The notes under the pieces were generated by a model. That model ran no database searches and was not told where the DNA came from. It was given only the letters and a program-made list of their open reading frames with translations. A stretch of DNA of 64,000 nt from Burkholderia sp. D-99 (lineage in GTDB: Bacteria; Pseudomonadota; Gammaproteobacteria; Burkholderiales; Burkholderiaceae): positions 62,001-126,000 of the forward strand of contig NZ_JAAOXM010000007.1 of assembly GCF_011605345.1 (NCBI RefSeq), written 5' to 3'. The position numbers and the translations under genes were made by a program. This document shows, piece after piece, positions 17,694-25,893 of this stretch (within the stretch, counting starts at the first letter, position 1; the number at the start of each line of letters is the position of its first letter).

Positions 17694-18419
17694 ATGCTTC
17701 AAGAAAAGGACGCGTTTCTGGACACCACCGCCCGCCCCGCCCCGCTGCCGCGCCGTATCGGCCTGCTGGGCGGCACTTTCGACCCGATCCACGACGGCCA
17801 TCTCGCGCTCGCGCGCCGGTTCGCCGAGCTGCTCGGGCTGACCGAACTCGTGCTGCTGCCCGCCGGGCAGCCGTACCAGAAGCGCGACGTGTCGGCTGCC
17901 GAGCATCGGCTCGCGATGACCCGCGCGGCGGCCGGCTCGCTGTGCGTGCCGGGCGTGACCGTGACCGTCGCCACCGACGAGATCGAGCACGCCGGCCCGA
18001 CCTACACGGTCGACACGCTCGCGCGCTGGCGCGAGCGGATCGGGCCGGACGCGTCGCTGTCGCTGCTGATCGGCGCCGATCAGCTCGTGCGCCTCGACAC
18101 GTGGCGCGACTGGCGCACGCTGTTCGCCTACGCGCACATCTGCGTGTCGACGCGCCCGGGTTTCGACCTGGGCACGGCGTCGCCGGACGTTGCGCAGGAA
18201 ATCACCGCGCGGCAGGCGGGCGCCGACGTGCTGAAGGCCACGCCGGCAGGCCACCTGCTGATCGATACGACCCTTTCGTTCGACATCGCCGCAACCGACA
18301 TCCGCGCACACCTGCGCGAATGCATCGCGCGCCATGCGCAAATGCCCGACGCATCGGCCGAGCATGTGCCGGCCGCCGTATGGGCCTATATTCTTCAACA
18401 TCGCCTCTACCACACCTGA
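17694..18419 (+). CDS. nadD: Nicotinate-nucleotide adenylyltransferase
   Basis: A 241-residue nucleotidyltransferase. It has GLLGGTFDPIHDGHLALARR with the HxGH-type motif, LIGADQLVRLDTWRDW, and a C-terminal FDIAATDIRAHLRE in place of the ISSTxIR motif. It makes deamido-NAD from NaMN and ATP. About 17 residues precede the core, so the exact start (GTG 17691 or ATG 17694) is uncertain. It ends 4 bases before rsfS. Confidence 0.94.
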   Translation: MLQEKDAFLDTTARPAPLPRRIGLLGGTFDPIHDGHLALARRFAELLGLTELVLLPAGQPYQKRDVSAAEHRLAMTRAAAGSLCVPGVTVTVATDEIEHAGPTYTVDTLARWRERIGPDASLSLLIGADQLVRLDTWRDWRTLFAYAHICVSTRPGFDLGTASPDVAQEITARQAGADVLKATPAGHLLIDTTLSFDIAATDIRAHLRECIARHAQMPDASAEHVPAAVWAYILQHRLYHT

Positions 18420-18423
18420 TTCC

Positions 18424-18870
18424 ATGGATATTCGCAAACTGCAGCGCGTGATCGTCGACGCCCTCGAAGACGTCAAGGCGCAAGACATCAAGGTGTTCAA
18501 CACCAGCCACCTGACCGAACTGTTCGACCGCGTGGTCGTCGCTTCGGGCACCTCCAACCGCCAGACCAAGGCCCTCGCGTCGAGCGTGCGTGACAAGGTC
18601 AAGGAAGCCGGCGGCGACATCGTCAGCTCCGAAGGCGAAGACACCGGCGAATGGGTGCTCGTCGACTGCGGCGACGCGGTCGTGCACATCCTGCAGCCGG
18701 CCCTGCGCCAGTACTACAACCTCGAGGAAATCTGGGGTGACAAGCCCGTGCGGATGAAGCTCGGCGGCGGCAAGGGGAACGGCTTCGCCACGGCCAGCGA
18801 AGGCGACGAGGACGAGGAAGAAGCCGCGCCCGCACGCCCGGCGCGCAAGACGGCCGCCCGCCGCCGTTGA
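18424..18870 (+). CDS. rsfS: Ribosomal silencing factor RsfS
   Basis: A 148-residue protein with the RsfS fold: VDALEDVKAQDIKVFNTS, VVASGTSNRQTKALASS, and EGEDTGEWVLVDCGDAVVHI. It binds ribosomal protein uL14 and blocks subunit joining in slow growth. An acidic and then basic low-complexity tail (EDEEEAAPARPARKTAARRR) extends past the domain. It follows nadD almost directly, and rlmH follows 25 bases later. Confidence 0.95.
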   Translation: MDIRKLQRVIVDALEDVKAQDIKVFNTSHLTELFDRVVVASGTSNRQTKALASSVRDKVKEAGGDIVSSEGEDTGEWVLVDCGDAVVHILQPALRQYYNLEEIWGDKPVRMKLGGGKGNGFATASEGDEDEEEAAPARPARKTAARRR

Positions 18871-18895
18871 GTCCCGAGTCGTTACGCGTCTCCCG

Positions 18896-19366
18896 ATGAA
18901 GCTTTTCATCCTTGCGGTCGGCCACAAGATGCCGGGCTGGATCGCATCCGGCTTCGACGAATACACGAAGCGGATGCCGCCGGAACTGCGCATCGAGTTG
19001 CGCGAGATCAAGCCCGAACTGCGTTCTGGCGGCCGCAGCGCCGAAAGCGTGATGGCGGCCGAGCGGCAGAAGATCGAGGCCGCGTTGCCGAAGGGCGCGC
19101 GCCTCGTCGCGCTCGACGAGCGCGGCCGCGACTGGACCACGATGCAGCTCGCGCAGGCGCTGCCCGGCTGGCAGCAGGACGGCCGCGACGTCGCGTTCGT
19201 GATCGGTGGTGCCGACGGGCTCGATCCGGAACTGAAAGCGCGTGCCGACGTGCTGCTGCGCATCTCGAGCATGACGTTGCCGCACGGGATGGTGCGCGTG
19301 CTGCTCGCCGAACAGCTTTACCGGGCGTGGAGCATCACGCAGAATCACCCCTACCACCGCGCATGA
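18896..19366 (+). CDS. rlmH: 23S rRNA pseudouridine1915 N3-methyltransferase
   Basis: A 156-residue SPOUT methyltransferase. It begins MKLFILAVGHKMPGWI and contains FVIGGADGLDPELKARAD and SSMTLPHGMVRVLLAEQLYRAW, with the C-terminal NHPYHRA. It methylates pseudouridine 1915 in helix 69 of 23S rRNA as a homodimer. Length and motifs are canonical. Confidence 0.97.
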   Translation: MKLFILAVGHKMPGWIASGFDEYTKRMPPELRIELREIKPELRSGGRSAESVMAAERQKIEAALPKGARLVALDERGRDWTTMQLAQALPGWQQDGRDVAFVIGGADGLDPELKARADVLLRISSMTLPHGMVRVLLAEQLYRAWSITQNHPYHRA

Positions 19367-19417
19367 CGTGTCGTCCTCGAGACGCGCGCCATGCGCGCTC
19401 ACCGAGATAACGACACC

Positions 19418-20050
19418 ATGCCGTCGAGCACGTCCCCCGCGCTTTTCCCGACCCTTTACCTCGCTTCGCAAAGCCCGCGCCGCCAAGAGCTGCTGCAGCA
19501 GATCGGCGTACGCTTCGAACTCCTGCTGCCGCGCCCCGACGAGGACGCCGAAGCGCTCGAGGTCGAACTGCCCGGCGAAGCCGCCGATGCCTACGTGCGG
19601 CGCGTGACCATCGCGAAGGCCGAAGCCGCGCGTGCACGCCTCGTCGCGAGCGGCAAGCCGGCCGCGCCGGTGCTGGTCGCCGATACGACCGTCACGATCG
19701 ACGGCGCGATCCTCGGCAAGCCGGCCGACACCGGCGACGCGCTCGCGATGCTGACGCGCCTCGCAGGCCGCGAACACGCAGTGCTGACCGCCGTCGCCGT
19801 GATCGATGCCGACGGCGAACTGCTGCCGCCCGCGCTGTCGCGCTCGTCGGTGCGCTTCGCGGCCGCGTCGCGCGACGCGTACGCGCGCTACGTCGAATCG
19901 GGCGAACCATTCGGCAAGGCCGGCGCGTACGCAATCCAGGGGCGCGCGGCAGAATTCATCGAGCGAATCGACGGTTCCCATTCAGGTATCATGGGTCTGC
20001 CCCTTTTTGAGACCGCGGCGCTGTTGCGCGCCGCGCGTGTCGCCTTCTGA
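19418..20050 (+). CDS. Maf family nucleotide pyrophosphatase
   Basis: A 210-residue protein with the Maf signature LYLASQSPRRQELLQQIG, LVADTTVTIDG (catalytic Asp region) and AGAYAIQGRAAEFIERIDGS. Maf proteins hydrolyse dTTP/UTP or modified nucleotides and are linked to septum control. The start at 19418 was chosen over 19391 because it begins just before the conserved core. rng follows eight bases after the stop. Confidence 0.94.
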   Translation: MPSSTSPALFPTLYLASQSPRRQELLQQIGVRFELLLPRPDEDAEALEVELPGEAADAYVRRVTIAKAEAARARLVASGKPAAPVLVADTTVTIDGAILGKPADTGDALAMLTRLAGREHAVLTAVAVIDADGELLPPALSRSSVRFAAASRDAYARYVESGEPFGKAGAYAIQGRAAEFIERIDGSHSGIMGLPLFETAALLRAARVAF

Positions 20051-20058
20051 ATCCCACC

Positions 20059-21528
20059 ATGAACGAAGAAATCCTGATCAACCTCACGCCGCAGGAAACG
20101 CGGGTCGCACTCGTCCAGCAAGGCGCGGTGCAGGAGCTTCACGTCGAGCGCACGCTGTCGCGCGGGCGGGTCGGCAACATCTATCTCGGCAAGGTCGTGC
20201 GCGTGCTGCCCGGCATGCAGTCGGCGTTCATCGACATCGGCCTCGAGCGCGCGGCATTCCTGCACGTCGCCGACATCTGGCATCCGCGCCTCGCGGGCGA
20301 GCCGCAGTCGGGCACGCCGCACCAGCCGATCGAGAAGATCGTGTTCGAGGGCCAGACGCTGATGGTCCAGGTGATCAAGGATCCGATCGGCACGAAGGGC
20401 GCACGGCTGTCGACGCAGGTCAGCATCGCGGGCCGCACGCTCGTCTACCTGCCGCAGGAGCCGCATATCGGCATCTCGCAGAAGATCGAGAGCGAGGCCG
20501 AGCGCGAGGCCGTGCGCGCGCGCCTGACGGCCGTGATCCCGCCGGACGAGAAAGGCGGCTACATCGTGCGGACGATCGCCGAGGATGCCACCTCCGACGA
20601 ACTGGCCGGCGACGTCACGTACCTGCGCAAGACGTGGGCGACGATCGTCGGGCTTGCGCAGCGGCTGCCTGCGACGAGCCTGCTGTACCAGGATCTCGAT
20701 CTCGCGCAGCGCGTGCTGCGCGATTTCTCGAACGACGACACGACGCGCATCCAGGTCGATTCGCGCGAGACGTATCAGCGCCTCGCGGAATTCGCGTCCG
20801 AGTTCACGCCGGCCGTGGCCCCGAAGCTGCATCACTACACCGGTGAGCGGCCGCTGTTCGACCTGTACAACATCGAGACGGAAATCCAGCGCGCGCTGTC
20901 GCGCCGCGTCGACCTGAAGTCGGGCGGCTACCTGATGATCGACCAGACCGAGGCGATGACGACGATCGACGTGAACACCGGCGGTTATGTCGGCGCGCGC
21001 AACTTCGACGACACGATCTTCAAGACCAACCTCGAAGCCGCGCACACGATCGCGCGGCAGTTGCGGCTGCGCAACCTCGGCGGGATCATCATCATCGACT
21101 TCATCGACATGGAGAACGCCGAGCATCGCGACGCGGTGCTGTCCGAGCTGAAGAAGGCGCTGTCGCGCGACCGCACGCGCGTGACGGTCAACGGCTTCTC
21201 GCAGCTCGGGCTCGTCGAGATGACGCGCAAGCGCACGCGCGAATCGCTCGCGCACGTGCTGTGCGAGCCTTGCCCGACCTGCCAGGGCAAGGGCCAGGTG
21301 AAGACGTCGCGCACCGTGTGCTACGACATCCTGCGCGAGATCCTGCGCGAATCGCGGCAATTCAACCCGCGCGAATTCCGCGTGATCGCCGCGCAACAGG
21401 TGATCGACCTGTTCCTCGACGAGGAATCGCAGCATCTCGCGATGCTGATCGACTTCATCGGCAAGCCGGTGTCGCTGCAGGTCGAATCGAACCTGAGCCA
21501 GGAGCAGTACGATATAGTTTTGATGTAG
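20059..21528 (+). CDS. rng: Ribonuclease G
   Basis: A 489-residue endoribonuclease. It has an N-terminal S1 domain (GRVGNIYLGKVVRVLPGMQS), an RNase E/G catalytic core with TTIDVNTGGYVGARNF and IIIDFIDM, and the zinc-link CEPCPTCQGKG. It matures the 5' end of 16S rRNA and degrades mRNA. The genomic island is inserted in its last codons. The island provides ATA GTT TTG ATG TAG in place of the host ATC GTG CTG ATG TAA, so the protein end IVLM is unchanged. Confidence 0.97.
   Translation: MNEEILINLTPQETRVALVQQGAVQELHVERTLSRGRVGNIYLGKVVRVLPGMQSAFIDIGLERAAFLHVADIWHPRLAGEPQSGTPHQPIEKIVFEGQTLMVQVIKDPIGTKGARLSTQVSIAGRTLVYLPQEPHIGISQKIESEAEREAVRARLTAVIPPDEKGGYIVRTIAEDATSDELAGDVTYLRKTWATIVGLAQRLPATSLLYQDLDLAQRVLRDFSNDDTTRIQVDSRETYQRLAEFASEFTPAVAPKLHHYTGERPLFDLYNIETEIQRALSRRVDLKSGGYLMIDQTEAMTTIDVNTGGYVGARNFDDTIFKTNLEAAHTIARQLRLRNLGGIIIIDFIDMENAEHRDAVLSELKKALSRDRTRVTVNGFSQLGLVEMTRKRTRESLAHVLCEPCPTCQGKGQVKTSRTVCYDILREILRESRQFNPREFRVIAAQQVIDLFLDEESQHLAMLIDFIGKPVSLQVESNLSQEQYDIVLM
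21503..21515 (+). repeat. attL: attL core of the island in the 3' end of rng
   Basis: AGCAGTACGATAT is identical to positions 41199-41211. It is followed by imperfect similarity over the rest of the rng end (TGATGTA then G/A, GG). This is the left boundary of the integrated element. Confidence 0.88.
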
Positions 21529-21568
21529 GGTTTACCCCATATCAACCAACATCACCCAACCTCGTTAG

Positions 21569-21594
21569 AAGCCTTGCCCAGCAAGGCTTTTTCA
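21569..21594 (+). terminator. Intrinsic terminator following rng, inside the island
   Basis: AAGCCTTGC-CCA-GCAAGGCTT is a perfect 9-bp stem followed by TTTTTC. Being inside the island, it replaces whatever terminator rng used and insulates the integrase gene from rng transcription. Confidence 0.85.
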
Positions 21595-21645
21595 ATTTTG
21601 AAGGATCTTCCCGTATCATCCGGTTTCAAGGAAGCGCACCTCAAG

Positions 21646-21670
21646 TGGGTAGCTAGATGGGTAGCTAGCA
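21646..21670 (+). repeat. Left arm-type repeat pair near attL
   Basis: Two tandem copies of TGGGTAGCTAG(A/C) make a 25-bp unit. The same doubled unit with C in place of T (TGGGTAGCCAG) occurs at 41108-41132 in the same orientation. Position and pairing suit integrase arm sites. Confidence 0.7.
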
Positions 21671-21697
21671 GCGCTAATACTCTGGAGTTGGCCTCGC

Positions 21698-22933
21698 ATG
21701 GCGAAACGGGAATCGAACCTGCTAACCGATGTACAGCTTCGCAAGTGGCTGCGTGCCGGCGAGCCTATAGCAAAATCGGACGGCGGCGGCCTCACATTCA
21801 CTCTGTCTCAAGGCGGTACTGCCGCATGGGTGCTTCGATTTCGGCACGGAGGACGGCGCCAAGAACTGACCCTTGGTCGATACCCAGATCTTTCGCTATC
21901 AGCTGCACGCACGGCTGCAGCTAAAAGGCGCGTCGAAGTGAGCGAAGGCATCAACCCGGCCGATGAAGTCCGCAAAGTCAAAGTGCGGAAGGATTGGACC
22001 GTTCGGCAACTCGCGAAGGATTACCGCGAAAAGGTACTCAGCACGTTCGCAGCCAGCACGCAACGCAGCTACGGCCGCAACATCAAGCGCGTCGAGAACG
22101 GCATGGGATCGATGTCTGTTCAGTCTGTCGGGCCTGCCGACATCGTGGCCGAGATCGAGCGCCATGACCTCGGATGGGTCGAAACGTTCACGCTTTGGTG
22201 CGTTCTGCGCGGTATGTTCAAGCACGCGACTGGCAAGAAAATCATCGTCGCAAATCCATGCGCGGGCATCCAGCTCGACGCGATCATCGGGAAACGGCCG
22301 GAAGTGAAGCAGCGACTAATGCTGACCGACGACGAACTTCACGTCCTGCTGAACGCGAAAATGCGCGACGTGAACCTCTACGCCGTGAGGATCGCGCTTG
22401 CAACCGGTGTGCGAATCTCAGAGCTATTCACCGCACTCCGGCGGGACCTACACCTAAATGAGGCACGCTGGCACGTTCCGAAAAGCAAGACAGGCCCGGA
22501 AATGGACATTCCGCTCGCGCCCATCGTGATCGAGTGGTTCGAGCGGTTGCTCGATCTAGCTGGAACTTCGGAATACGTCCTGCCAGCCCGATTGAGCAAT
22601 CGCATCGATCGGCACGACGGTGACACACACGTATCGAAAGACGCAATTCGCGAGGCGATCGACTACTGGATCGAGCATCATGCCCCCGCGATTCGCCGCT
22701 TTACACCTCACGATCTTCGAAGCACGATGAAGAGCCATATGCGCCGGCTCAAGGTGTCGCGCGACATTTCGGAAATGTGCTTGAACCACAAGGTCCCTGG
22801 TGTGGAAGGAATCTACGATCAGTACACGTACTGGGATGAGCGGCGCGAAGCTCTAGAACTATGGGCCGCCTATCTGATTGCGCGTATGCATGGTGAAAAA
22901 TGGAATGTGATACCGATCAATAGATCAGCATAG
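21698..22933 (+). CDS. P4-type tyrosine integrase of the island
   Basis: A 411-residue site-specific recombinase. The N-terminal arm-binding DUF4102-like domain contains DGGGLTFTLSQGG and LGRYPDLSLSAARTAA, followed by a SAM-like core-binding domain. The catalytic domain has Arg in ATGVRISELFTAL, HDLRSTMKSHMRR (His and Arg), the LNHKVPG His and nucleophile Tyr in YDQYTYWDERREAL. It is the gene closest to attL and most likely catalyses insertion at rng. A terminator and doubled repeats lie between it and rng. Confidence 0.95.
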   Translation: MAKRESNLLTDVQLRKWLRAGEPIAKSDGGGLTFTLSQGGTAAWVLRFRHGGRRQELTLGRYPDLSLSAARTAAAKRRVEVSEGINPADEVRKVKVRKDWTVRQLAKDYREKVLSTFAASTQRSYGRNIKRVENGMGSMSVQSVGPADIVAEIERHDLGWVETFTLWCVLRGMFKHATGKKIIVANPCAGIQLDAIIGKRPEVKQRLMLTDDELHVLLNAKMRDVNLYAVRIALATGVRISELFTALRRDLHLNEARWHVPKSKTGPEMDIPLAPIVIEWFERLLDLAGTSEYVLPARLSNRIDRHDGDTHVSKDAIREAIDYWIEHHAPAIRRFTPHDLRSTMKSHMRRLKVSRDISEMCLNHKVPGVEGIYDQYTYWDERREALELWAAYLIARMHGEKWNVIPINRSA

Positions 22934-23014
22934 CGTTTGGCCTCACCAAGCTCGCAAGGGCATCGCCGGGACCGCAACCCGGTATGAGCGACATGAATTG
23001 CAACAGGGAGCACA

Positions 23015-23833
23015 ATGGAATCCGAATCTGTAGGAACCGAAATCCAGCTATCTCAGCTGCAAGGATATTTCTCCACGATGTCGCCGGCTGAATACATAGG
23101 GTGCGACGGCAGCGATCCGGAGAATGGCCCATGGGAGGCATGGTGTTCTGGGCGCGTTGACGAGATTCCAGGCGACTTCGCGCTATTTGTGTGGTGGCAT
23201 TTCGCGGCGGCTATTTCTGTGTTCATGTCCCCTGCTCAATCGGGATACCCAGAATACGTTTTGAATGATCCCAATCGAGCAGAAGGTGATAACGCGAAAC
23301 GGTTAGCAAGCGAAAGCCTGGTGCGCGCGCTAAAGGACGTCGAAGCATCGGTTGGCAGCCCACTCTCGTTGAATCGAAGATACGATGAAACCGACTTCTG
23401 GGCGGGCGATCCAAATGACAACTTGTACCCGATACGACTCGCTAGCGCATATTCGCTTTGGTGCATCGATCAGTGCATGTTGGCCCTCTACAACAAGGAC
23501 GCTTTGTCTTCAGCGAGGGCCATGGGGTACGCGATTTCATCCCTTGACCTAGCTCAGGAATATGAGCGAGCAGTTGCCGGGCCGGCGCCTCATGGCATTC
23601 GCATCGCATTACGCACCATCGGCCAGAGCGGTGGGAAGGCAAAGCACGCCCGGGACCCAAGGCAGGTCGAAAAGAAATTCGTTCGCGAATGTTGGAACGA
23701 ATGGCAACGAGAACCGGCAAAGTACAAAACCAAAGCCGCATTCTCGCGGGACATGCTTGAGAAATGCACCCATCTCGTCAGCCAAAAACAAATTGAGGAC
23801 TGGTGCAGGGATTGGGAAAAGAGTGGACTGTAG
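23015..23833 (+). CDS. Hypothetical island protein, 272 residues
   Basis: No family was recognised. The protein is acidic and Trp-rich in its N-terminal half, with a hydrophobic patch (FALFVWWHFAAAISVFM). It ends in a basic-to-acidic helical tail (AAFSRDMLEKCTHLVSQKQI then EDWCRDWE) of a kind often seen in phage-island hypotheticals. No signal peptide. A promoter-sized gap of 81 bases separates it from the integrase, and a palindromic operator lies downstream, before the AlpA-like gene. Confidence 0.7.
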   Translation: MESESVGTEIQLSQLQGYFSTMSPAEYIGCDGSDPENGPWEAWCSGRVDEIPGDFALFVWWHFAAAISVFMSPAQSGYPEYVLNDPNRAEGDNAKRLASESLVRALKDVEASVGSPLSLNRRYDETDFWAGDPNDNLYPIRLASAYSLWCIDQCMLALYNKDALSSARAMGYAISSLDLAQEYERAVAGPAPHGIRIALRTIGQSGGKAKHARDPRQVEKKFVRECWNEWQREPAKYKTKAAFSRDMLEKCTHLVSQKQIEDWCRDWEKSGL

Positions 23834-23950
23834 GCCTAGCGGTAGACTGAGCAGTATGCCCTCGAACTGAGTTGTCTACCGCCACACGCAGAGACGCCCC
23901 AAAGTCTCGTCAATACTATCGGTGTCGCCCGTCGCAAATTGAATCACGAC

Positions 23951-23980
23951 GGCGCGATACCTGCCGGGCCGTATCGCGCC
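23951..23980. promoter_or_regulatory. Perfect 10-bp palindrome, probable operator of the alpA-like gene
   Basis: GGCGCGATAC and GTATCGCGCC are separated by 10 bases and end 18 bases before the start of the AlpA-like gene. The size and spacing suit binding of a dimeric regulator. It could also form a transcript hairpin, but no T tract follows. Confidence 0.6.
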
Positions 23981-23998
23981 ACTTCAGGAGCGATACTG

Positions 23999-24229
23999 AT
24001 GTCCCACCTCGCAAAAGCCTTGCTTTCTAAGGCGCTCGTCTCATTCGATGATCTCCCCGACTCTGCCCACGTCGACGTGCGCACCGTTGCCGGCCTGTAC
24101 GGCTGCGCGGTCCCAACGGTCTGGCGCCGGGTTGCGTCTGCACTGATCCCCGCCCCGAAGAAGTTCGGCCACTCTACCCGATGGAACGTCGGCGAGCTGC
24201 GCGCCGCTCTCACGGGAGCGCACGCATGA
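23999..24229 (+). CDS. AlpA/excisionase-like helix-turn-helix protein
   Basis: A 76-residue protein. The helix-turn-helix is at VDVRTVAGLYGCAVPTVWRR, followed by the wing-like KKFGHSTRWNVGELRAAL, a pattern shared by AlpA regulators and MerR-like excisionases. In P4-type elements such proteins activate or act as directionality factor for the integrase. The ATG at 23999 has AGGAG upstream; an earlier in-frame start would read through the palindrome. The stop overlaps the next gene by ATGA. Confidence 0.82.
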   Translation: MSHLAKALLSKALVSFDDLPDSAHVDVRTVAGLYGCAVPTVWRRVASALIPAPKKFGHSTRWNVGELRAALTGAHA

Positions 24230-24549
24230 CGAACCCGACGACCCAAAATGAAAAGGGCCGCGACTCCGGCAAGAGCGCGACCCAGACGACCCGAGGCAAT
24301 GATACCCCGCTCGTCGACCATTCGACGTGCTTTCTCGACGTTCTCCGTAGTGCAACGGAACGCCTCCGCGTCCAGCGACGTCAGTACCGCGGGCGCGAGT
24401 TCCTCGACGTACGCTGCTGGTATCTAGACACTGATGGCGTATACCGTCCGAGCCAGAAAGGCGTCACCCTCAACCCGTCTCAGCTCGCCGAGCTCGTGCA
24501 GGCGCTGATGATCGCCGGCCGGGCGTTCGATGCGAAGGGGGTGAACTGA
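24226..24549 (+). CDS. PC4/p15 domain protein (single-stranded DNA binding type)
   Basis: A 107-residue protein with a disordered N-terminus and a C-terminal domain RGREFLDVRCWYLDTDGVY then PSQKGVTLNPSQLAELVQAL. This matches the transcriptional coactivator p15/PC4 fold, which binds single-stranded DNA as a dimer. Bacterial and phage PC4-like proteins are short stand-alone versions. Start and stop overlap neighbouring frames, placing it in a translationally coupled string. Assigned from motif similarity; its role in the element is unknown. Confidence 0.75.
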   Translation: MTNPTTQNEKGRDSGKSATQTTRGNDTPLVDHSTCFLDVLRSATERLRVQRRQYRGREFLDVRCWYLDTDGVYRPSQKGVTLNPSQLAELVQALMIAGRAFDAKGVN

Positions 24550-24575
24550 TGAAAAACCGAACGGGTGGCATACTG

Positions 24576-24604
24576 TTGACAAGTAGCTCCAATGGGGCTA
24601 ATTT
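24576..24604 (+). promoter_or_regulatory. Consensus-like sigma-70 promoter inside the island
   Basis: TTGACA is followed after exactly 17 bases by TAATTT. It lies just after the PC4 gene and before the XRE-like gene, so it could start a separate transcript for the small-gene and replication block. Confidence 0.65.
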
Positions 24605-24696
24605 CACGTCCATAGGGAAACGCAGTCGCGAGTCCCGTTTACCCCGAAAGGACGAAACCATGAAGCTCACGTTATCCGCGTGTCGCGCGGCTACCC

Positions 24697-24972
24697 ATGC
24701 CTATCAAATACACTCCCCCCTCGCCGGAAGATCTCTCGGCATTGAAAAACAGTCTCGGGATGACCGGGAAGCAGATGGCCGATCTGGCCTGGCTTGCGGG
24801 CGACCAGCACTGGCGCAAGTACACGAATCCGAACCCGGATACCGGGCGTCAAATGAACCCGCAAATGCTATTCACGATGATGGCTCATTTGGAGCTCGAC
24901 TCGGAGACCCTCGAGCGAATTCTCAACAGGATGCGGGCGGTCGGCGCGACGATCGATCTGGACAGCGAGTAA
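24697..24972 (+). CDS. Small XRE-like phage protein
   Basis: A 91-residue protein (MPIKYTPPSPEDLSALKNSL). A possible helix-turn-helix is LGMTGKQMADLAWLAG, followed by QHWRKYTN and a helical C-terminus (ETLERILNRMRAVGATIDLD). It resembles small XRE-type hypothetical proteins from Burkholderia phages. No good Shine-Dalgarno precedes this ATG. A different ATG at 24661 with AAAGGA upstream opens another frame, so the local reading-frame structure is unclear. Confidence 0.65.
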   Translation: MPIKYTPPSPEDLSALKNSLGMTGKQMADLAWLAGDQHWRKYTNPNPDTGRQMNPQMLFTMMAHLELDSETLERILNRMRAVGATIDLDSE

Positions 24973-25040
24973 TCGCCGGTGGCGCGCACGTTGCCGCGTT
25001 CCCGGATTCCCTCACATCATCGGCCGATCCGTTCGACCTC

Positions 25041-25322
25041 GTGCCGAGTTCCTGGCGCAACGGTCGACCGTCAAAGCCCGCGATCGCGGTCACCCAGGAT
25101 CTGTTCGAGCTCGCCGGCATCCGCGCCGCGGAACACTGGCTGAAGGTTCGCCCCACCGCACGCCCGAACCCGTGGTGCCGGTCGACGTTCGACAATCTCG
25201 TCGCCGGCCTCGGTCGCATCCCCTCCTACGCCAACTGCCTTGCAGCGTTCGAACGCTCGTTCAAGCGCCGTATCGAAGCGGCCTCCCGCGCTGATCGAGA
25301 AGCATTGGAGGTGCGCGCATGA
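25041..25322 (+). CDS. Hypothetical island protein, start uncertain
   Basis: The frame is open from 24549 to 25322, but only the part after about 24970 avoids overlapping the XRE-like gene. A GTG at 25041 gives 93 residues, including PAIAVTQDLFELAGIRAAEH and a basic helical C-terminus. No family was recognised. The stop overlaps the ATG of the next small gene, which supports this 3' part being coding. Confidence 0.5.
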   Translation: MPSSWRNGRPSKPAIAVTQDLFELAGIRAAEHWLKVRPTARPNPWCRSTFDNLVAGLGRIPSYANCLAAFERSFKRRIEAASRADREALEVRA

Positions 25323-25462
25323 ACTCGACCGCTCTCGAAATTGTCCGTCGCGCGCTTCGTGACGCGGCTATGTCCGACCACCCGAATGATGCTATCGACA
25401 CGCTCGCCGACGCCCTGATGCGTCTGGCCAATCTCGCTCGTACGGAGGCAGCCCATGTCTAA
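25319..25462 (+). CDS. 47-residue helical hypothetical protein
   Basis: The frame encodes MNSTALEIVRRALRDAAMSD followed by a second amphipathic helix ending NLARTEAAHV. It overlaps the previous stop by ATGA and the next start by 8 bases. Function unknown; it is one of a run of very small coupled genes. Confidence 0.6.
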   Translation: MNSTALEIVRRALRDAAMSDHPNDAIDTLADALMRLANLARTEAAHV

Positions 25463-25688
25463 CAATAGCCGCGACTACGGTAAGTTTCAGCGCATCCCCG
25501 GCGTCAGCAGAGACTGCGCTATCAGCGGCCGAGCGATCTTCGGTCTGAGCATCGACGCGGATCATTTCGAGCCCGAGGAGCTCGAAGCCGCACTGCCTTT
25601 GTTGATCGACATTCTGCGCGAAGAGTACGAGCTCGCGCGGGGACGTGTCGAGGAGCGTCGCGCCCGTGCGGAGGTGTCCCATGGCTAA
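25455..25688 (+). CDS. Hypothetical island protein, 77 residues
   Basis: A small acidic protein with IFGLSIDADHFEPEELEAAL then a basic helix (ILREEYELARGRVEERRARA). GGAGG occurs 9 bases before the ATG. No family recognised. It overlaps genes on both sides by 8 bases. Confidence 0.62.
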   Translation: MSNNSRDYGKFQRIPGVSRDCAISGRAIFGLSIDADHFEPEELEAALPLLIDILREEYELARGRVEERRARAEVSHG

Positions 25689-25893
25689 CGTGGCACAAAT
25701 ACATCCGGCCGCGCCGTTCGCGTCGACGGCCGTCCAGCAACTGGAGCAACTCGAGGCGATGTTCCATGCGATCCGCAGCGAGCTTGAGACGGATTGCTAT
25801 GCGTATCAGCTGGCGAATCTCGGACAAGAGATCGCGAGTGGCTTCGCGGCCACCATGCAGAAAGTCGCGACTTCGGAGGCTCGCCATGGCTAA
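25681..25893 (+). CDS. Hypothetical island protein, 70 residues
   Basis: A small helical protein (MANVAQIHPAAPFASTAVQQ, then LEQLEAMFHAIRSELE). GGAGG lies just before the start, within the upstream gene. It overlaps the next gene by 8 bases. No family recognised. Confidence 0.62.
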   Translation: MANVAQIHPAAPFASTAVQQLEQLEAMFHAIRSELETDCYAYQLANLGQEIASGFAATMQKVATSEARHG

